This document shows positions 16,564-25,207 of a stretch of DNA of 64,000 bases, piece after piece. Under the pieces are notes generated by a model, which made no database searches, was not told the DNA's origin, and was given only the letters and a program-made list of their open reading frames with translations. Source of the stretch: Mesorhizobium sp. 65-26 (GTDB lineage: Bacteria > Pseudomonadota > Alphaproteobacteria > Rhizobiales > Rhizobiaceae); the NCBI GenBank assembly GCA_001899205.1, contig MKVL01000032.1, positions 312,302 through 376,301 on the forward strand, written 5' to 3'. The stretch's first letter is position 1. Each line of letters starts with the position of its first letter. A program made the translations under genes and the position numbers.

Positions 16564-17448
16564 ATGTCGGCAACCAAAGCAGCTTTTGTCCTGATCCACG
16601 GCGGCTGGCACAGCCAGTCGGTCTGGAGCAAGGTTACGCCAATCCTTGAAGCGCACGGCTTCATGGCCCTGACGCTCGATCTTCCGGGCGCGGGGGCCAA
16701 CGCCGTCGCGCCGAAGTCGCTCGGCCTGCGCCCATTCGATGCCGCCGCATTCGCCACCGAACCGTCGCCAGTCGCCGGCGTTACGCAGGAGGAGCGAACG
16801 CAAGCAGTGGTGACGCTGGTGAGACAGGCAGCGGCCCTCGGCAACGGCAAGGTCGTCCTGGTCGGGCATTCGGCCGGCGGGATGACAATCTCGGCAGTCG
16901 CCGAGGAGATCCCGAACCTGCTTCTGGCTGTCGTCTATCTCGCCGGTTTCATGGTGCCCAACGGCGTGCCTTTGCTCGCCATGCTCCGGCATGAGACCAT
17001 GTCCTCGGCTCTGTCGCCCGGGCTGTTCGTGGGCGATCCCGTGGCCATCGGTGCGACGAGGATCAATGCCGGATCGACCGACGGAGCCTACAGGGCGCTG
17101 CTCAAGGCTTCGTTCTACGCGGACATATCGGATGCCGAATTCGCGCAGGCGGCGTCACGGCTGCATTGCGATGAACCGAACGGCGGCGCCCTGGCGCCGT
17201 CGCCGATCACGGCAGGAAGATTCGGCTCCGTTCCGCGGCATTACATCCGCTGCACGCAGGATTGCGCGATACCGCTGGCCGGCCAGGATCACATGATCGC
17301 GGCGGTTGACCGCACGATCGGCGGCATGACCACGCCCCACACACTGCACAGCAGCCACTCGCCATTCCTGTCGCAACCGGTAGCCCTGGCGGATATTCTC
17401 ATCGACATCCACGCCCGATCTCCGGCATTTGGCGGCGAGGTGGAATGA
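16564..17448 (+). CDS. Alpha/beta hydrolase
   Basis: A 294-residue alpha/beta hydrolase. The oxyanion segment FVLIHGGWHSQSVW starts at residue 9, the nucleophile elbow is GHSAGG (Ser103), and the catalytic His is in HSSHSPF near residue 270. It belongs to the group close to hydroxynitrile lyases and plant methylesterases, which often annotate as salicylate esterase-like, but the substrate is open. The ATG at 16564 starts the fold directly; an in-frame extension overlaps the EthD gene in another frame and is rejected. Third gene of the ABM-EthD-hydrolase set. Confidence 0.86.
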   Translation: MSATKAAFVLIHGGWHSQSVWSKVTPILEAHGFMALTLDLPGAGANAVAPKSLGLRPFDAAAFATEPSPVAGVTQEERTQAVVTLVRQAAALGNGKVVLVGHSAGGMTISAVAEEIPNLLLAVVYLAGFMVPNGVPLLAMLRHETMSSALSPGLFVGDPVAIGATRINAGSTDGAYRALLKASFYADISDAEFAQAASRLHCDEPNGGALAPSPITAGRFGSVPRHYIRCTQDCAIPLAGQDHMIAAVDRTIGGMTTPHTLHSSHSPFLSQPVALADILIDIHARSPAFGGEVE

Positions 17449-17563
17449 CCTGGCGTCGCGCAAGGATGGTGGGATCGAACGGAGGGATCGGAATGCCGGA
17501 TTCGACCCGAACACGTTCATTCCCGGCGAAATGCAGCGCGCAAGTGCCAATGGAGGCCGGCTC

Positions 17564-18421
17564 ATGACGACGGAAGATTTCGAGACCCGCCTGCGCGAGC
17601 TCAGGCCACGGCTTCACCGCTACTGCGCGCGCATGACCGGCTCGACCGTGGATGGCGAGGACGTGCTGCAGGATACGCTGGTCAAGGCGTTGCGGGCGCA
17701 TGCGGAGGGCTCGGTTGTCGAGAATCTCGAACCGTGGCTGCTGCGCATCGCCCACAACACGAGCCTGGATTTCCTGCGCCGGCGCGCCCGAAGCAACGTG
17801 GTGTCGCTCACCGAGGACCTGGAGGACGCGCCGATGCCGGAAGCGGACATCGTCGCGGTGGGCTTCCAGACATTTCTGCGGCTGCCCGAGCTTCAGCGCT
17901 GCGCCGTGATCCTCAAGGACGTGCTCGGCCACTCCATCGACGAGATCGCGGCGATCGCCGACTGCACGCCGGCCGCCGCCAAGTCAGCGCTTCAGCGCGG
18001 GCGGGTGGCGCTGCGGCAACTGGCCGGGCAGCCCGACGATACGCGGCTCCCGATCATGTCCGACGCCGCGCGTCGGAAGATGGCGGCCTATGTCCAGCTG
18101 TTCAAGAGCGGCGACTTCGACGCGATCCGCGCCATGCTCGCGGACGACGTGAAGCTCGACCTTGTGAACAGGCTCAAGCTCGAGGGCCGCTCCGACATCG
18201 GCCGCTACTTCACCCGCTATGCGGAGGAAACGAGATGGCGCTTTGCCCTGGGAGCGGTGGAGGGACGCCCGGCCATGCTGGTCTTCGACAGCAACGGCCC
18301 CATGGAAGAGCCCTCGCATTTCGTTCTGCTCGGCTGGCGCGAGGAGCGGATCGTCACGATCCGGGACTTCCTGTTTGCTCCCTACACGATCGAGGCTGTC
18401 GACTGGGTCCGCCTGGCCTGA
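17564..18421 (+). CDS. ECF RNA polymerase sigma factor with C-terminal SnoaL-like domain
   Basis: A 285-residue ECF sigma factor. Region 2 covers about residues 5-75 (CARMTGSTVDGEDVLQDTLVKAL, split in the middle), and region 4 covers about 105-155 (LPELQRCAVILKDVLGHSIDEI, ending ALQRGRVALRQL). The last 120 residues form an NTF2/SnoaL-like domain. This arrangement fits the ECF groups with a fused SnoaL tail (ECF41-like or SigJ-like), where the tail controls activity in place of an anti-sigma factor. These are often linked to carboxymuconolactone decarboxylase, oxidoreductase or epimerase genes; here the neighbours are a hydrolase, EthD and ABM genes. The ATG at 17564 is preferred to longer starts. 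Confidence 0.88.
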   Translation: MTTEDFETRLRELRPRLHRYCARMTGSTVDGEDVLQDTLVKALRAHAEGSVVENLEPWLLRIAHNTSLDFLRRRARSNVVSLTEDLEDAPMPEADIVAVGFQTFLRLPELQRCAVILKDVLGHSIDEIAAIADCTPAAAKSALQRGRVALRQLAGQPDDTRLPIMSDAARRKMAAYVQLFKSGDFDAIRAMLADDVKLDLVNRLKLEGRSDIGRYFTRYAEETRWRFALGAVEGRPAMLVFDSNGPMEEPSHFVLLGWREERIVTIRDFLFAPYTIEAVDWVRLA

Positions 18422-18460
18422 GCCGGGTCGGCGCGGCCGTGCCATGACGATCCACCCGCG

Positions 18461-18483
18461 ACCACCGAGCCCGGCTCGGTGGT
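18461..18483. terminator. Hairpin between convergent sigma factor and tauE genes
   Basis: ACCACCGAGCC and GGCTCGGTGGT form an 11-base inverted repeat around one central base, touching the stop codon of the tauE gene. There is no T-run, so it is terminator-like in position only. Confidence 0.4.
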
Positions 18484-19265
18484 CAGGCCGCCGCCAGATG
18501 CGGCGCGTTCGTCAGGATCACATAGGCAGCGACGGCGAGCACCAGCGTGGCGAATATCCGGTTGAGCGCGGTCTTGCTTGTCGAAAGCCGCGTCGCCACC
18601 AGCATGCCCAGGCCACCGCCGAGGACACCGCCCAAGATGAATTCGGCGGCGAGCATCCAGTCCACGAAGCCGACGCGCGCGTAGGTGAGCGCCGTTGCCA
18701 GTCCGAAGGTGCCGACGGCAAGCAGCGAGGAGCCGATCGCGCTGATGGTCGGCATGCCTGTTGCGAAAATCAGCGCCGGCACGATCAGGAAGCCGCCGCC
18801 GATGCCGAAGAAGCCAGACGCCGCGCCCACCGCCACGGCGGTCGCGCCGGTGATCATGCACATGCGAAGATCGACGCCTCCTTGCCGGCCACCCGGCCCC
18901 CGTGACGGGCGCAGCATCAGCAACCCGACGGCGACCATGACCAGGCCGAACAGGAAGAGCAATTTCTTGCCGTCGACCAGCAGGCCGAGGCTCGAGCCAA
19001 GCATCGTGCCGATGGCCCCGACCAGCGCGAAGACAATGGCGCAGCGCCACCAGACATGACCCTTGCGCGCATGATTGGCGAGGTTGGCATAGGCATTGAC
19101 GGACACGGCGAGCGCCCCGGTGCCGATCGCGACATGCGGGCTGGCGACACCGACCACGTAGAGGAGGAGCGGCGTGGCAAGGATCGAGCCGCCGCCGCCG
19201 ATCAGGCCGAGCGTGAAGCCGACGACCCCGCCCGAGGCAATCGCGGCAAGAACGGAAGCGGTCAT
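18483..19265 (-). CDS. TauE/SafE family sulfite or sulfur-oxyanion exporter
   Basis: A 260-residue membrane protein with about eight hydrophobic segments and the two family glycine repeats: GFTLGLIGGGGSILATPLL near residue 20 and GAASGFFGIGGGFLIVPAL near residue 150. The TauE/SafE family exports sulfite, sulfoacetate or related anions. The ATG overlaps the upstream TGA by one base (TGATG), so translation is coupled. It is the last gene of the blh-bigR-yeeE-yeeE-tauE operon. Its likely job is to remove the sulfite produced when persulfide is oxidised by Blh (inference from the operon and family). Confidence 0.92.
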   Translation of the reverse strand: MTASVLAAIASGGVVGFTLGLIGGGGSILATPLLLYVVGVASPHVAIGTGALAVSVNAYANLANHARKGHVWWRCAIVFALVGAIGTMLGSSLGLLVDGKKLLFLFGLVMVAVGLLMLRPSRGPGGRQGGVDLRMCMITGATAVAVGAASGFFGIGGGFLIVPALIFATGMPTISAIGSSLLAVGTFGLATALTYARVGFVDWMLAAEFILGGVLGGGLGMLVATRLSTSKTALNRIFATLVLAVAAYVILTNAPHLAAA

Positions 19266-19699
19266 CACGAAGCCCTTTCCGCGAGCAGACGATCATGAAG
19301 GACCATGCCCACGGCCATCGCGGCGACGAACAGCACGACCAGCGGCAGACCCATCGAAAGTGCGGAGACGGCCGGCCCCGGGCAGAAGCCGGCGCCGCCC
19401 CAGCCGAGGCCGAAGATCGCCGAACCGACCAGCAAGCGCCAGTCGATTGCGGTCTTGGGCGGCAGATGAAAACCGTTGTCGAGAACCGGCTTCGCCATCC
19501 GACGCTGCAACATGACGCCGGGCACGGCGACGAGGACGGCGCCGCCGAGCACGAACATCAGGCTCGGGTCCCAGTGGCCGCTGGCGATGTCGAGGAAGCC
19601 CAGCACCCGCCCCGGATCGACCATTCCGGACAGCGACAGGCCGAAGCCGAAGATCGCCCCCGCGAGCAGGGCGACGGCAAGACGCGCATGGCCGTTCAT
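19265..19699 (-). CDS. YeeE/YedE family sulfur transport protein, second half-size subunit
   Basis: A 144-residue membrane protein with about four hydrophobic segments and the YeeE/YedE signature repeats FGFGLSLSGMVDPGRVLGFLD and GLGWGGAGFCPGPAVSAL (the Cys in the second is the conserved sulfur-relay position). It pairs with the 135-residue homologue directly upstream; together they correspond to one full-length YeeE. The ATG at 19699 overlaps the previous stop by four bases (ATGA). Known YeeE moves thiosulfate through its membrane by a cysteine relay. Here a polysulfide or thiosulfate role in sulfide detoxification is likely. Confidence 0.9.
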   Translation of the reverse strand: MNGHARLAVALLAGAIFGFGLSLSGMVDPGRVLGFLDIASGHWDPSLMFVLGGAVLVAVPGVMLQRRMAKPVLDNGFHLPPKTAIDWRLLVGSAIFGLGWGGAGFCPGPAVSALSMGLPLVVLFVAAMAVGMVLHDRLLAERAS

Positions 19700-20103
19700 C
19701 GCACCGCTCCCATGATCGTGGCGGCGGCGATGCCGGCAACGAGGAAGGTGGCGGTCGCGGCCAGCGAACGCTTCGAGAAACGGGCAAGGCCGAGAATGCC
19801 GTGGCCGGACGTGCAGCCGGAACCCATCCGGGTGCCGATGCCGACAAGCAGGCCGCTGACCAGCACCACGGGCCAGGAGGCGACGATGGTCACATTCGGC
19901 CACCGCCCGAAGGCCGCGCCATAAAGGAGCGGGCCGGCAAGAAGGCCAAGCAGGAACGCGGCGTTGGTCCACACCTGGCGCCCGCCGAGCAGCCGCCCGA
20001 GAATGCCGCTGATGCCGGCAATGCGGCCATTGACGACGAGCAGCATCGCGGCGGAGAGGCCGAGCAGCATGCCGCCGATGAGGGAAGGCAGGTAGACCGT
20101 CAT
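19696..20103 (-). CDS. YeeE/YedE family sulfur transport protein, first half-size subunit
   Basis: A 135-residue membrane protein with four hydrophobic segments. It carries the conserved motif GIGTRMGSGCTSGHGILGLA, whose Cys is the family's sulfur-carrying residue. It starts at an ATG that shares ATGA with the bigR stop and ends in another ATGA overlap with the second YeeE subunit, so the three are translationally coupled. Split two-subunit YeeE systems of this kind accompany BigR/Blh in rhizobia and Xylella. Confidence 0.91.
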   Translation of the reverse strand: MTVYLPSLIGGMLLGLSAAMLLVVNGRIAGISGILGRLLGGRQVWTNAAFLLGLLAGPLLYGAAFGRWPNVTIVASWPVVLVSGLLVGIGTRMGSGCTSGHGILGLARFSKRSLAATATFLVAGIAAATIMGAVR

Positions 20104-20438
20104 GATGGCTTCTCGGGGTTGCAGAAGATGCCGTAGAGCGCCTGGATGAGCAGGGCCGCCTTTTCCTGTGTCAGGCGGTAGAAGATCTGCTTGGCCTCGC
20201 GGCGCGTCTCCACGATGCCGGCCTCGCGCAGCACGCCCAGCTGCTGCGACAGGCTGGGTTGATGGATGCCGAGCTTCTCCTCCAATGTGCTGACGGAATA
20301 CTCGCCCTCGGCCAGCGTGCAGGCGAGCATCAGCCGGGCGGGATGCGCCAGCGTCTTCAGCAGCGTGGCGACCTCGTCGGCCCGGCCCGCCATCTCGTCG
20401 AAGGGCAAGGCCTTCCGTGTTTCCATAGGCGTCACCAT
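20100..20438 (-). CDS. bigR: BigR/SqrR-type persulfide-sensing ArsR repressor
   Basis: A 112-residue ArsR winged-helix repressor. The recognition helix is in LGIHQPSLSQQLGVLREAGIV. Two cysteines, Cys40 and Cys106, are 66 residues apart. This is the same spacing as the sensing pair of SqrR and BigR, which form a tri- or tetrasulfide bridge with reactive sulfur and release DNA. The metal-binding motif of classical ArsR (ELCVCD) is absent. The ATG at 20438 overlaps the end of blh. It should bind the large inverted repeat at 21743-21787 and control its own operon. Confidence 0.95.
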   Translation of the reverse strand: MVTPMETRKALPFDEMAGRADEVATLLKTLAHPARLMLACTLAEGEYSVSTLEEKLGIHQPSLSQQLGVLREAGIVETRREAKQIFYRLTQEKAALLIQALYGIFCNPEKPS

Positions 20439-21727
20439 GTTGCTCCCTCCAGCGCGTCGAGCGGGAATTTCAGGTAGCGCCGGCCATTGCCCTCCGGCTC
20501 GGGCAGGCGTCCGCCGCGCGTGTTGACCTGAAGCGCGTGCAGGATCAGCTTCGGCATCGGCAGAGTCCGGTCGCGCGCCTCGCGAAGCGCCACGAAGCGC
20601 TCCTCTGTCATGCCCGCGAGATGCGGATTGGAGCGCTTCTGCTCGGCCACCGTGCTCTCCCATTTGGCGTTGCGGCCACCGGGCCTGTAGTCGTGTCCAG
20701 TGAAGAGCCGCGTCTCATCGGGAAGCGCCAGTATGCGCTGGATCGAGTTCCACAGGACCCTGGCGCTGCCGCCCGGAAAATCGGCGCGCGCCGTACCGGA
20801 ATCGGGCATGAAGATGGTGTCGTGGATGAAGGCGGCATCGCCGATCACATAAGTGACGGAGGCCAGCGTATGGCCCGGCGAGAACAGGACGCGGCCTTCG
20901 AGTTCACCGACCTTGAACGTGTCGCCGTCAGCGAACAGCCGGTCCCATTGCGAGCCGTCCGTTTTCATGTCCGGCCAGTTGTAGATGTCGCGCCAAAGCC
21001 GCTGCACGTCGACGACATGCGCGCCGATCGCTGTCGGCGCCCCGGTCTTGCCCCTCAGGTAATGCGCCGCCGAAAAGTGGTCCGCATGCGGGTGCGTGTC
21101 GAGAATCCAGGCCACGGTCAGGCCTTCCCTCCGCACGAAATCCAGGATCGCGTCGGCATTGGTGGTGGCCGTCGCGCCGGACTTCTCGTCGAAGTCGAAC
21201 ACCGGATCGATGATGGCGCAGGCCTTGGTCGCCGGATCGACCACGACATACTGGATGCTGCCGGTGCGCTCGTCATGGAAGCCAGTCACGCGCGGCGCCT
21301 TCGCCGCATGCCGGTCGAGCCAGCTCGCGGCGCCAGACAGCGCGAAGCCGTGACGCGCGCCGAAAGCCTCGACGTCCTCGCGCTTCATGCGCCCGTCCAG
21401 AACCTCGCCGAGTACGTGCAGCGTCAATGCCCGCATGCCGCTCTTGCAATGGGCAAGCACGAGCCCTTTGGCGCGCCGCATCGCGTTCTGGAAGGCACGG
21501 ATGTCGGCTTCGGTAATGGTCGCCCCGGTTACGGGCACGAAGGCATAGTCGAGGCTGGCTGCGCGGGCGGCGGCGGCCTCGGCGGCATTGCCAGGCTGCC
21601 CTGGCTCCTCGCCATCCGGCCTGCTGTTGATGACAGCTGTAAAACCCTGCCCGGCGAAGCCGCCAAAAGCGGCGAGCTCCGGCTGGGCCGATACTGTCAA
21701 ACGATCGTCGATCCTTGCGGCATGCAT
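20432..21727 (-). CDS. blh: Bifunctional sulfur transferase/persulfide dioxygenase Blh
   Basis: A 431-residue fusion. Residues 1-110 are a DUF442/phosphatase-like sulfurtransferase with active-site Cys94 in HCKSGMRA. Residues about 145-431 are a metallo-beta-lactamase persulfide dioxygenase with the iron-binding motif THPHADH (211-217), later SPGHTLASV and FTGHDYRPGG. It oxidises glutathione persulfide to sulfite and handles thiosulfate through the sulfurtransferase part. The ATG at 21727 is chosen because AGGAG lies eight bases upstream; an in-frame ATG at 21766 would put the operator inside the gene. First gene of a five-gene operon. Confidence 0.95.
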   Translation of the reverse strand: MHAARIDDRLTVSAQPELAAFGGFAGQGFTAVINSRPDGEEPGQPGNAAEAAAARAASLDYAFVPVTGATITEADIRAFQNAMRRAKGLVLAHCKSGMRALTLHVLGEVLDGRMKREDVEAFGARHGFALSGAASWLDRHAAKAPRVTGFHDERTGSIQYVVVDPATKACAIIDPVFDFDEKSGATATTNADAILDFVRREGLTVAWILDTHPHADHFSAAHYLRGKTGAPTAIGAHVVDVQRLWRDIYNWPDMKTDGSQWDRLFADGDTFKVGELEGRVLFSPGHTLASVTYVIGDAAFIHDTIFMPDSGTARADFPGGSARVLWNSIQRILALPDETRLFTGHDYRPGGRNAKWESTVAEQKRSNPHLAGMTEERFVALREARDRTLPMPKLILHALQVNTRGGRLPEPEGNGRRYLKFPLDALEGATW

Positions 21728-21742
21728 GTGCCACGCTCCTGT

Positions 21743-21787
21743 CGGTTCATCAATATACAGTTTCATATAATGTATATTGATGAACCG
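21743..21787. promoter_or_regulatory. BigR operator candidate: 16-bp inverted repeat
   Basis: CGGTTCATCAATATAC (21743-21758) and its exact reverse complement (21772-21787) are separated by 13 AT-rich bases. The repeat ends three bases before the blh ribosome binding site. BigR proteins are known to bind AT-rich inverted repeats in the blh promoter, so this is the likely operator for the whole operon. The central spacer contains CATATAAT, which could be part of a -10 region. Confidence 0.75.
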
Positions 21788-21865
21788 TCAAGAGCCGAAC
21801 GTATGACGTCGGCGAAACGGCGAGACATGCCGGGCGCATTCTGATGATGCGCCCGGAGCTCCTCG

Positions 21866-23362
21866 TCAGTTCAGCGAACGGCGCCGCGGCAAGGGCGCCG
21901 GGTGGCGCTGCTCCAGCGCCGCCGCCGCTTGGGCCCGGCCGGTGGCGCGCAGGCGCGTGAGATAGGCCGGAAGCTCGCCCTTGCAATGGAACGGACCGCC
22001 TTCGCGCAGCACGGTGACCAGCGGGTCGACGTCGCCGTCGCTCCGCGCCCCCATGTCGGCGCGCCAGTCCTCGAGCAGGCGGCTGGCGTGGTCGACGATC
22101 TCAGGGCGGGCGGCCGAAAGGTCGTGCTGCTCGTGCGGATCGGCGCTGAGGTTGAACAGCGTCACCGGTCCGAAATCCTTGTAGCCGTCGTGATAGGTGC
22201 GCAGCATCAGCCAGTCGGCGTCCTCGAGGCGGAAGCGCACGCCGCGCTGCACCGCCCAGGCGCCCTGGCTCAGCACCAGGAATTCCCTGCCTCCGTCCTT
22301 GCCGGCGGCGAGCGCCGGCGCGAAGGAGCGACCGTCCCAGACATGCGGCACCTGGCCGCCCAGCCGGTCGACCAGCGTCGCCGCCCAGTCGAAATGATAG
22401 TGCAGGCCACGGTTGACGCCGCGCATGTCGGGCGCGCCGGGCCAGCGGATGACCAGCGGCACGTTGCAGGTGAACTGGTCGGCCGTCTGGTGGTCGCCCC
22501 AAACGTTGAGTTCGCCGAGGTTTTCGCCATGGTCGGCGCTGATGACGATGATGGTGTTCTCGAACAGGCCGAGCCGCTTCAACTCCTCGACGATGAGGCC
22601 GATGTGATGATCGGCGTAGCGCACGCCGGTGTCATAGCCGTCGAACCACGCCTTGACATCCTCCATCCCGTCGATGCGCGACGGCATGCGCGGATAGCCG
22701 GAGCCGCCGGGCGCGACATCGTAACCCGAGGGCTCCTGCGGGCTGTGCGGACCGTAGCCGGCATGGAATGCCTCGAACACGTCCCTGGTCATCCAGGCCG
22801 GCAGCGGATCGCCGGCGAAAGGATCGCCGAAATCGGCTGGAACGCGATAGGGCGTGTGCGGATCCCAGACATTGACGTGCAGGAACCATTGCTTGCTGGC
22901 GCCATTGCGCCGCAGCCAGTCCAGCGCCATCCCGGTCACCTCGTCGGCATTCTCCATGCCGGCCTTGCCGGGGTTGATGATCTCGCTGAAGCCGGCATAC
23001 CAGTGCCAGCAGCCATGGCGCTCGCCGAAGCTGCTGATCGTCGTCGTGTGATATCCGAGGTCGCGCATCGCCCGCATCCAGCCTTCCTCGTAGAAGGTAC
23101 CGGCCCAGGCCCGTTCGGCCCCTTCGCGGAACGGCTCGCACGCGGTGCCGCCATGGCCGACCACGCCGGTGCGCATGCCGTGGCGGCCGCTCCACAGCGC
23201 GGTGCGCGAGGGATGGCAGGGCACGTCGGAGACATAGATGTTCTCGAAGCGAATGCCGTCGCGCGCCAGGCTGTCGATGACCGGCGAGGTATCGCGATGG
23301 TAGCCGTAGCAGCCGAGATGGTCACGCCGGAGGCTGTCGATGTCGATGTAGAGAACGTTCAT
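21866..23362 (-). CDS. Type I sulfatase (sulfate-ester hydrolase)
   Basis: A 498-residue alkaline-phosphatase-fold sulfatase. Metal-binding acids appear at once (YIDIDSLRRDH), and the formylglycine motif is CHPSRTALWSGR, with Cys49 as the residue to be converted. SADHGENLGE carries later metal and active-site residues. The Cys-type motif needs an aerobic formylglycine-generating enzyme, which is not encoded in this window. No signal peptide is visible, so it should act in the cytoplasm on an imported ester. It is the last gene of the ROK-ABC operon, 92 bases behind the binding protein. The substrate is unknown. Confidence 0.92.
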   Translation of the reverse strand: MNVLYIDIDSLRRDHLGCYGYHRDTSPVIDSLARDGIRFENIYVSDVPCHPSRTALWSGRHGMRTGVVGHGGTACEPFREGAERAWAGTFYEEGWMRAMRDLGYHTTTISSFGERHGCWHWYAGFSEIINPGKAGMENADEVTGMALDWLRRNGASKQWFLHVNVWDPHTPYRVPADFGDPFAGDPLPAWMTRDVFEAFHAGYGPHSPQEPSGYDVAPGGSGYPRMPSRIDGMEDVKAWFDGYDTGVRYADHHIGLIVEELKRLGLFENTIIVISADHGENLGELNVWGDHQTADQFTCNVPLVIRWPGAPDMRGVNRGLHYHFDWAATLVDRLGGQVPHVWDGRSFAPALAAGKDGGREFLVLSQGAWAVQRGVRFRLEDADWLMLRTYHDGYKDFGPVTLFNLSADPHEQHDLSAARPEIVDHASRLLEDWRADMGARSDGDVDPLVTVLREGGPFHCKGELPAYLTRLRATGRAQAAAALEQRHPAPLPRRRSLN

Positions 23363-23454
23363 GGGATGCTTTCGTCCGAGAGGGTCGCGCGCGATGCAAA
23401 GGGGCACCGGCGTCACTCCTTGCGGGAACGACCGCCGATGCCCCGTGGGGATCG

Positions 23455-24429
23455 TCAGGCTTCGATGTAGAGGTCGCCGAGATAGTAATCCTTGGGGTCG
23501 AGCGAGGTCTCGATCTTGCCGAAGGTCTTGAACAGCTCGTTCATGGTCTTCAGCCAGTTGTCGACATTGCCCTCCTTGGTCTGCTTGATCACTTCGGCCG
23601 AGGTGAGGAAGTTGCCATATCCGGCCTCGGTCTTGAGATCGGGCGCGGGAATGCCCAGCAGCTTGGAGGTGATCTCGATCGCCTTGTCCTGGTTGGCGGC
23701 ACGGAAATCCTGCGCGTCCTTGATGGCGCCGATCACCTTCTTGACCAGGTCGCGATTGCTGTCGACCAGCTCGTTGCGCACGACGAAAGCGCTGGGGAAG
23801 GTCGTCTCGGGGTAGAAATCCTTGTTCTTGGCCAGTTCCACAAGGTCGGGAATGCGCTTCTGGATGATGCCGACGAACGGATACCAGATGCCGGCGGCGT
23901 CGACCTGCTTGGACGCGAAGGCGGCGACGATGGTGCTGGGGTCCATCTGCACCACCTGGATGTCGCTCATCGCCATGCCGGCCTTCTTCAACGCCAGCCG
24001 CAGCAGCATGTCGCCCGATGTGCCGGCCGCGATCGCGACCTTCTTGCCCTTCAGCCCCTCGATCGAGGTGATGCCGGCCTGCGCGATCACGCGGTCGGAG
24101 AAGCCGACGTCGTTGATGGCGATGATCTTGGCCTTGCCGGTGGCCGGCAGCCACAGCGCGCCCGGCCCGACATAACCGAACTCCAGGCTGCCGGCGCCCA
24201 GCGCCTGCACCTGGATCGGGCCGTTGGTGAACGCCTTGATGGTGGCATCGACGCCATGCTTGGTGAAGAAGCCCTGGTCGGCCGCGACGGCGGCGATGCT
24301 GGCGCCCCAGAAATCGCTGTTGTAGCCGATGCGCGCCGCGGCGCCCTCGGCCCTGGCCAGGCCTGTCGTGGCCATGCTGGCGGCGGCGGCCGCGGACAAT
24401 GCGAGGAAATCCCTCCGTGTCGGTGTCAT
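23455..24429 (-). CDS. ABC transporter substrate-binding protein (sulfonate/taurine type)
   Basis: A 324-residue periplasmic binding protein of the SsuA/TauA/NitT class. The N-terminus PTRRDFLALSAAAAASM is a twin-arginine signal ending near AEGAA. The body has the family pattern ARIGYNSDFWGASIAAVAAD, GPIQVQALGAGSLEFGYVG and VAAFASKQVDAAGIWYPF. It sits 16 bases behind the ATPase gene and upstream of a sulfatase, so an organic sulfate ester is a better guess than a sulfonate. Export through Tat suggests folding before transport. Confidence 0.92.
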   Translation of the reverse strand: MTPTRRDFLALSAAAAASMATTGLARAEGAAARIGYNSDFWGASIAAVAADQGFFTKHGVDATIKAFTNGPIQVQALGAGSLEFGYVGPGALWLPATGKAKIIAINDVGFSDRVIAQAGITSIEGLKGKKVAIAAGTSGDMLLRLALKKAGMAMSDIQVVQMDPSTIVAAFASKQVDAAGIWYPFVGIIQKRIPDLVELAKNKDFYPETTFPSAFVVRNELVDSNRDLVKKVIGAIKDAQDFRAANQDKAIEITSKLLGIPAPDLKTEAGYGNFLTSAEVIKQTKEGNVDNWLKTMNELFKTFGKIETSLDPKDYYLGDLYIEA

Positions 24430-24445
24430 GCTCTTTCTCCTCCTG

Positions 24446-25207
24446 TCAGTGCTGGTGGTACACGGCGTGCCAGACGCGGTTGCGGATGGCCGTGAATTCG
24501 GGCGAGAGCCGGATCTGTTCGGTTCGGGGATAGGGCAGGTTCACCTCGATGATCTCCTGCAGCCGGCCGGGCCGCGCCGCCATCACCACGACCCTGTTGG
24601 CCAGGTAGACCGCCTCGTCGACATCATGGGTGATGAACATCACCGTGCGGCGCTCGCGGCTCCACGTCTCCAGGAGCTGGTCCTGCAACTGGACGCGGGT
24701 CAGCGCGTCGAGCGCGCCGAAGGGTTCGTCCATCAGCAGCACCGAGGGATTGACGGCATAGGCCCGGGCAATGGCGCAGCGCTGCTTCATGCCGCCCGAC
24801 AGCATCTTCGGCAGCGCGTCGGCGAAATGGCCGAGCCCGACCAGATCGATGAAATGCTCCGCCGTCTCGCGCCGCCGCGCGGCAGGCTCGCCCTTGATGC
24901 GCAGTCCGAACTCGACGTTCTGGCGCACGGTCAGCCAGGGAAACAGCGCGTATTGCTGGAAGATCATGCCGCGCTCCGGACCCGGTCCGTCGACGCCCTT
25001 GCCGTCGATCAGCACCTCGCCCTCGCTCGGCGCCAGCAGGCCGGCGGCGATGTTGAGCGCGGTCGACTTGCCGCACCCCGACGGCCCGACGACGGTGACG
25101 AACTCGCCGTCGGCGACATCGAGCGAGAAGCGGTCGAGCGCGACGAACTCATTGCCCGCGAGATCGAAGCGGCGCGTGACGTTGCTGAAGACGATCTTCG
25201 GCTGCAT
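24446..25207 (-). CDS. ABC transporter ATPase (SsuB/TauB type)
   Basis: A 253-residue nucleotide-binding subunit with Walker A GPSGCGKST (about 42-50), Q-loop MIFQQYALFPWL, signature LSGGMKQR, Walker B VLLMDEPFGALD and switch His in FITHDVDEAV. The start overlaps the permease stop by one base, so they are coupled. It energises uptake by the permease and binding protein encoded on either side. Confidence 0.95.
   Translation of the reverse strand: MQPKIVFSNVTRRFDLAGNEFVALDRFSLDVADGEFVTVVGPSGCGKSTALNIAAGLLAPSEGEVLIDGKGVDGPGPERGMIFQQYALFPWLTVRQNVEFGLRIKGEPAARRRETAEHFIDLVGLGHFADALPKMLSGGMKQRCAIARAYAVNPSVLLMDEPFGALDALTRVQLQDQLLETWSRERRTVMFITHDVDEAVYLANRVVVMAARPGRLQEIIEVNLPYPRTEQIRLSPEFTAIRNRVWHAVYHQH

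Noticed and set aside
21728-21766. Earlier ATG for Blh
   Set aside because: It would place a 16-bp-arm operator inside the coding sequence and has no ribosome binding site, whereas ATG 21727 has AGGAG at eight bases.
21866-24154. Sulfatase frame extended upstream to 762 codons
   Set aside because: The extra residues overlap the binding-protein gene in another frame and are low in pattern; ATG 23362 gives the family start MNVLYIDIDS.
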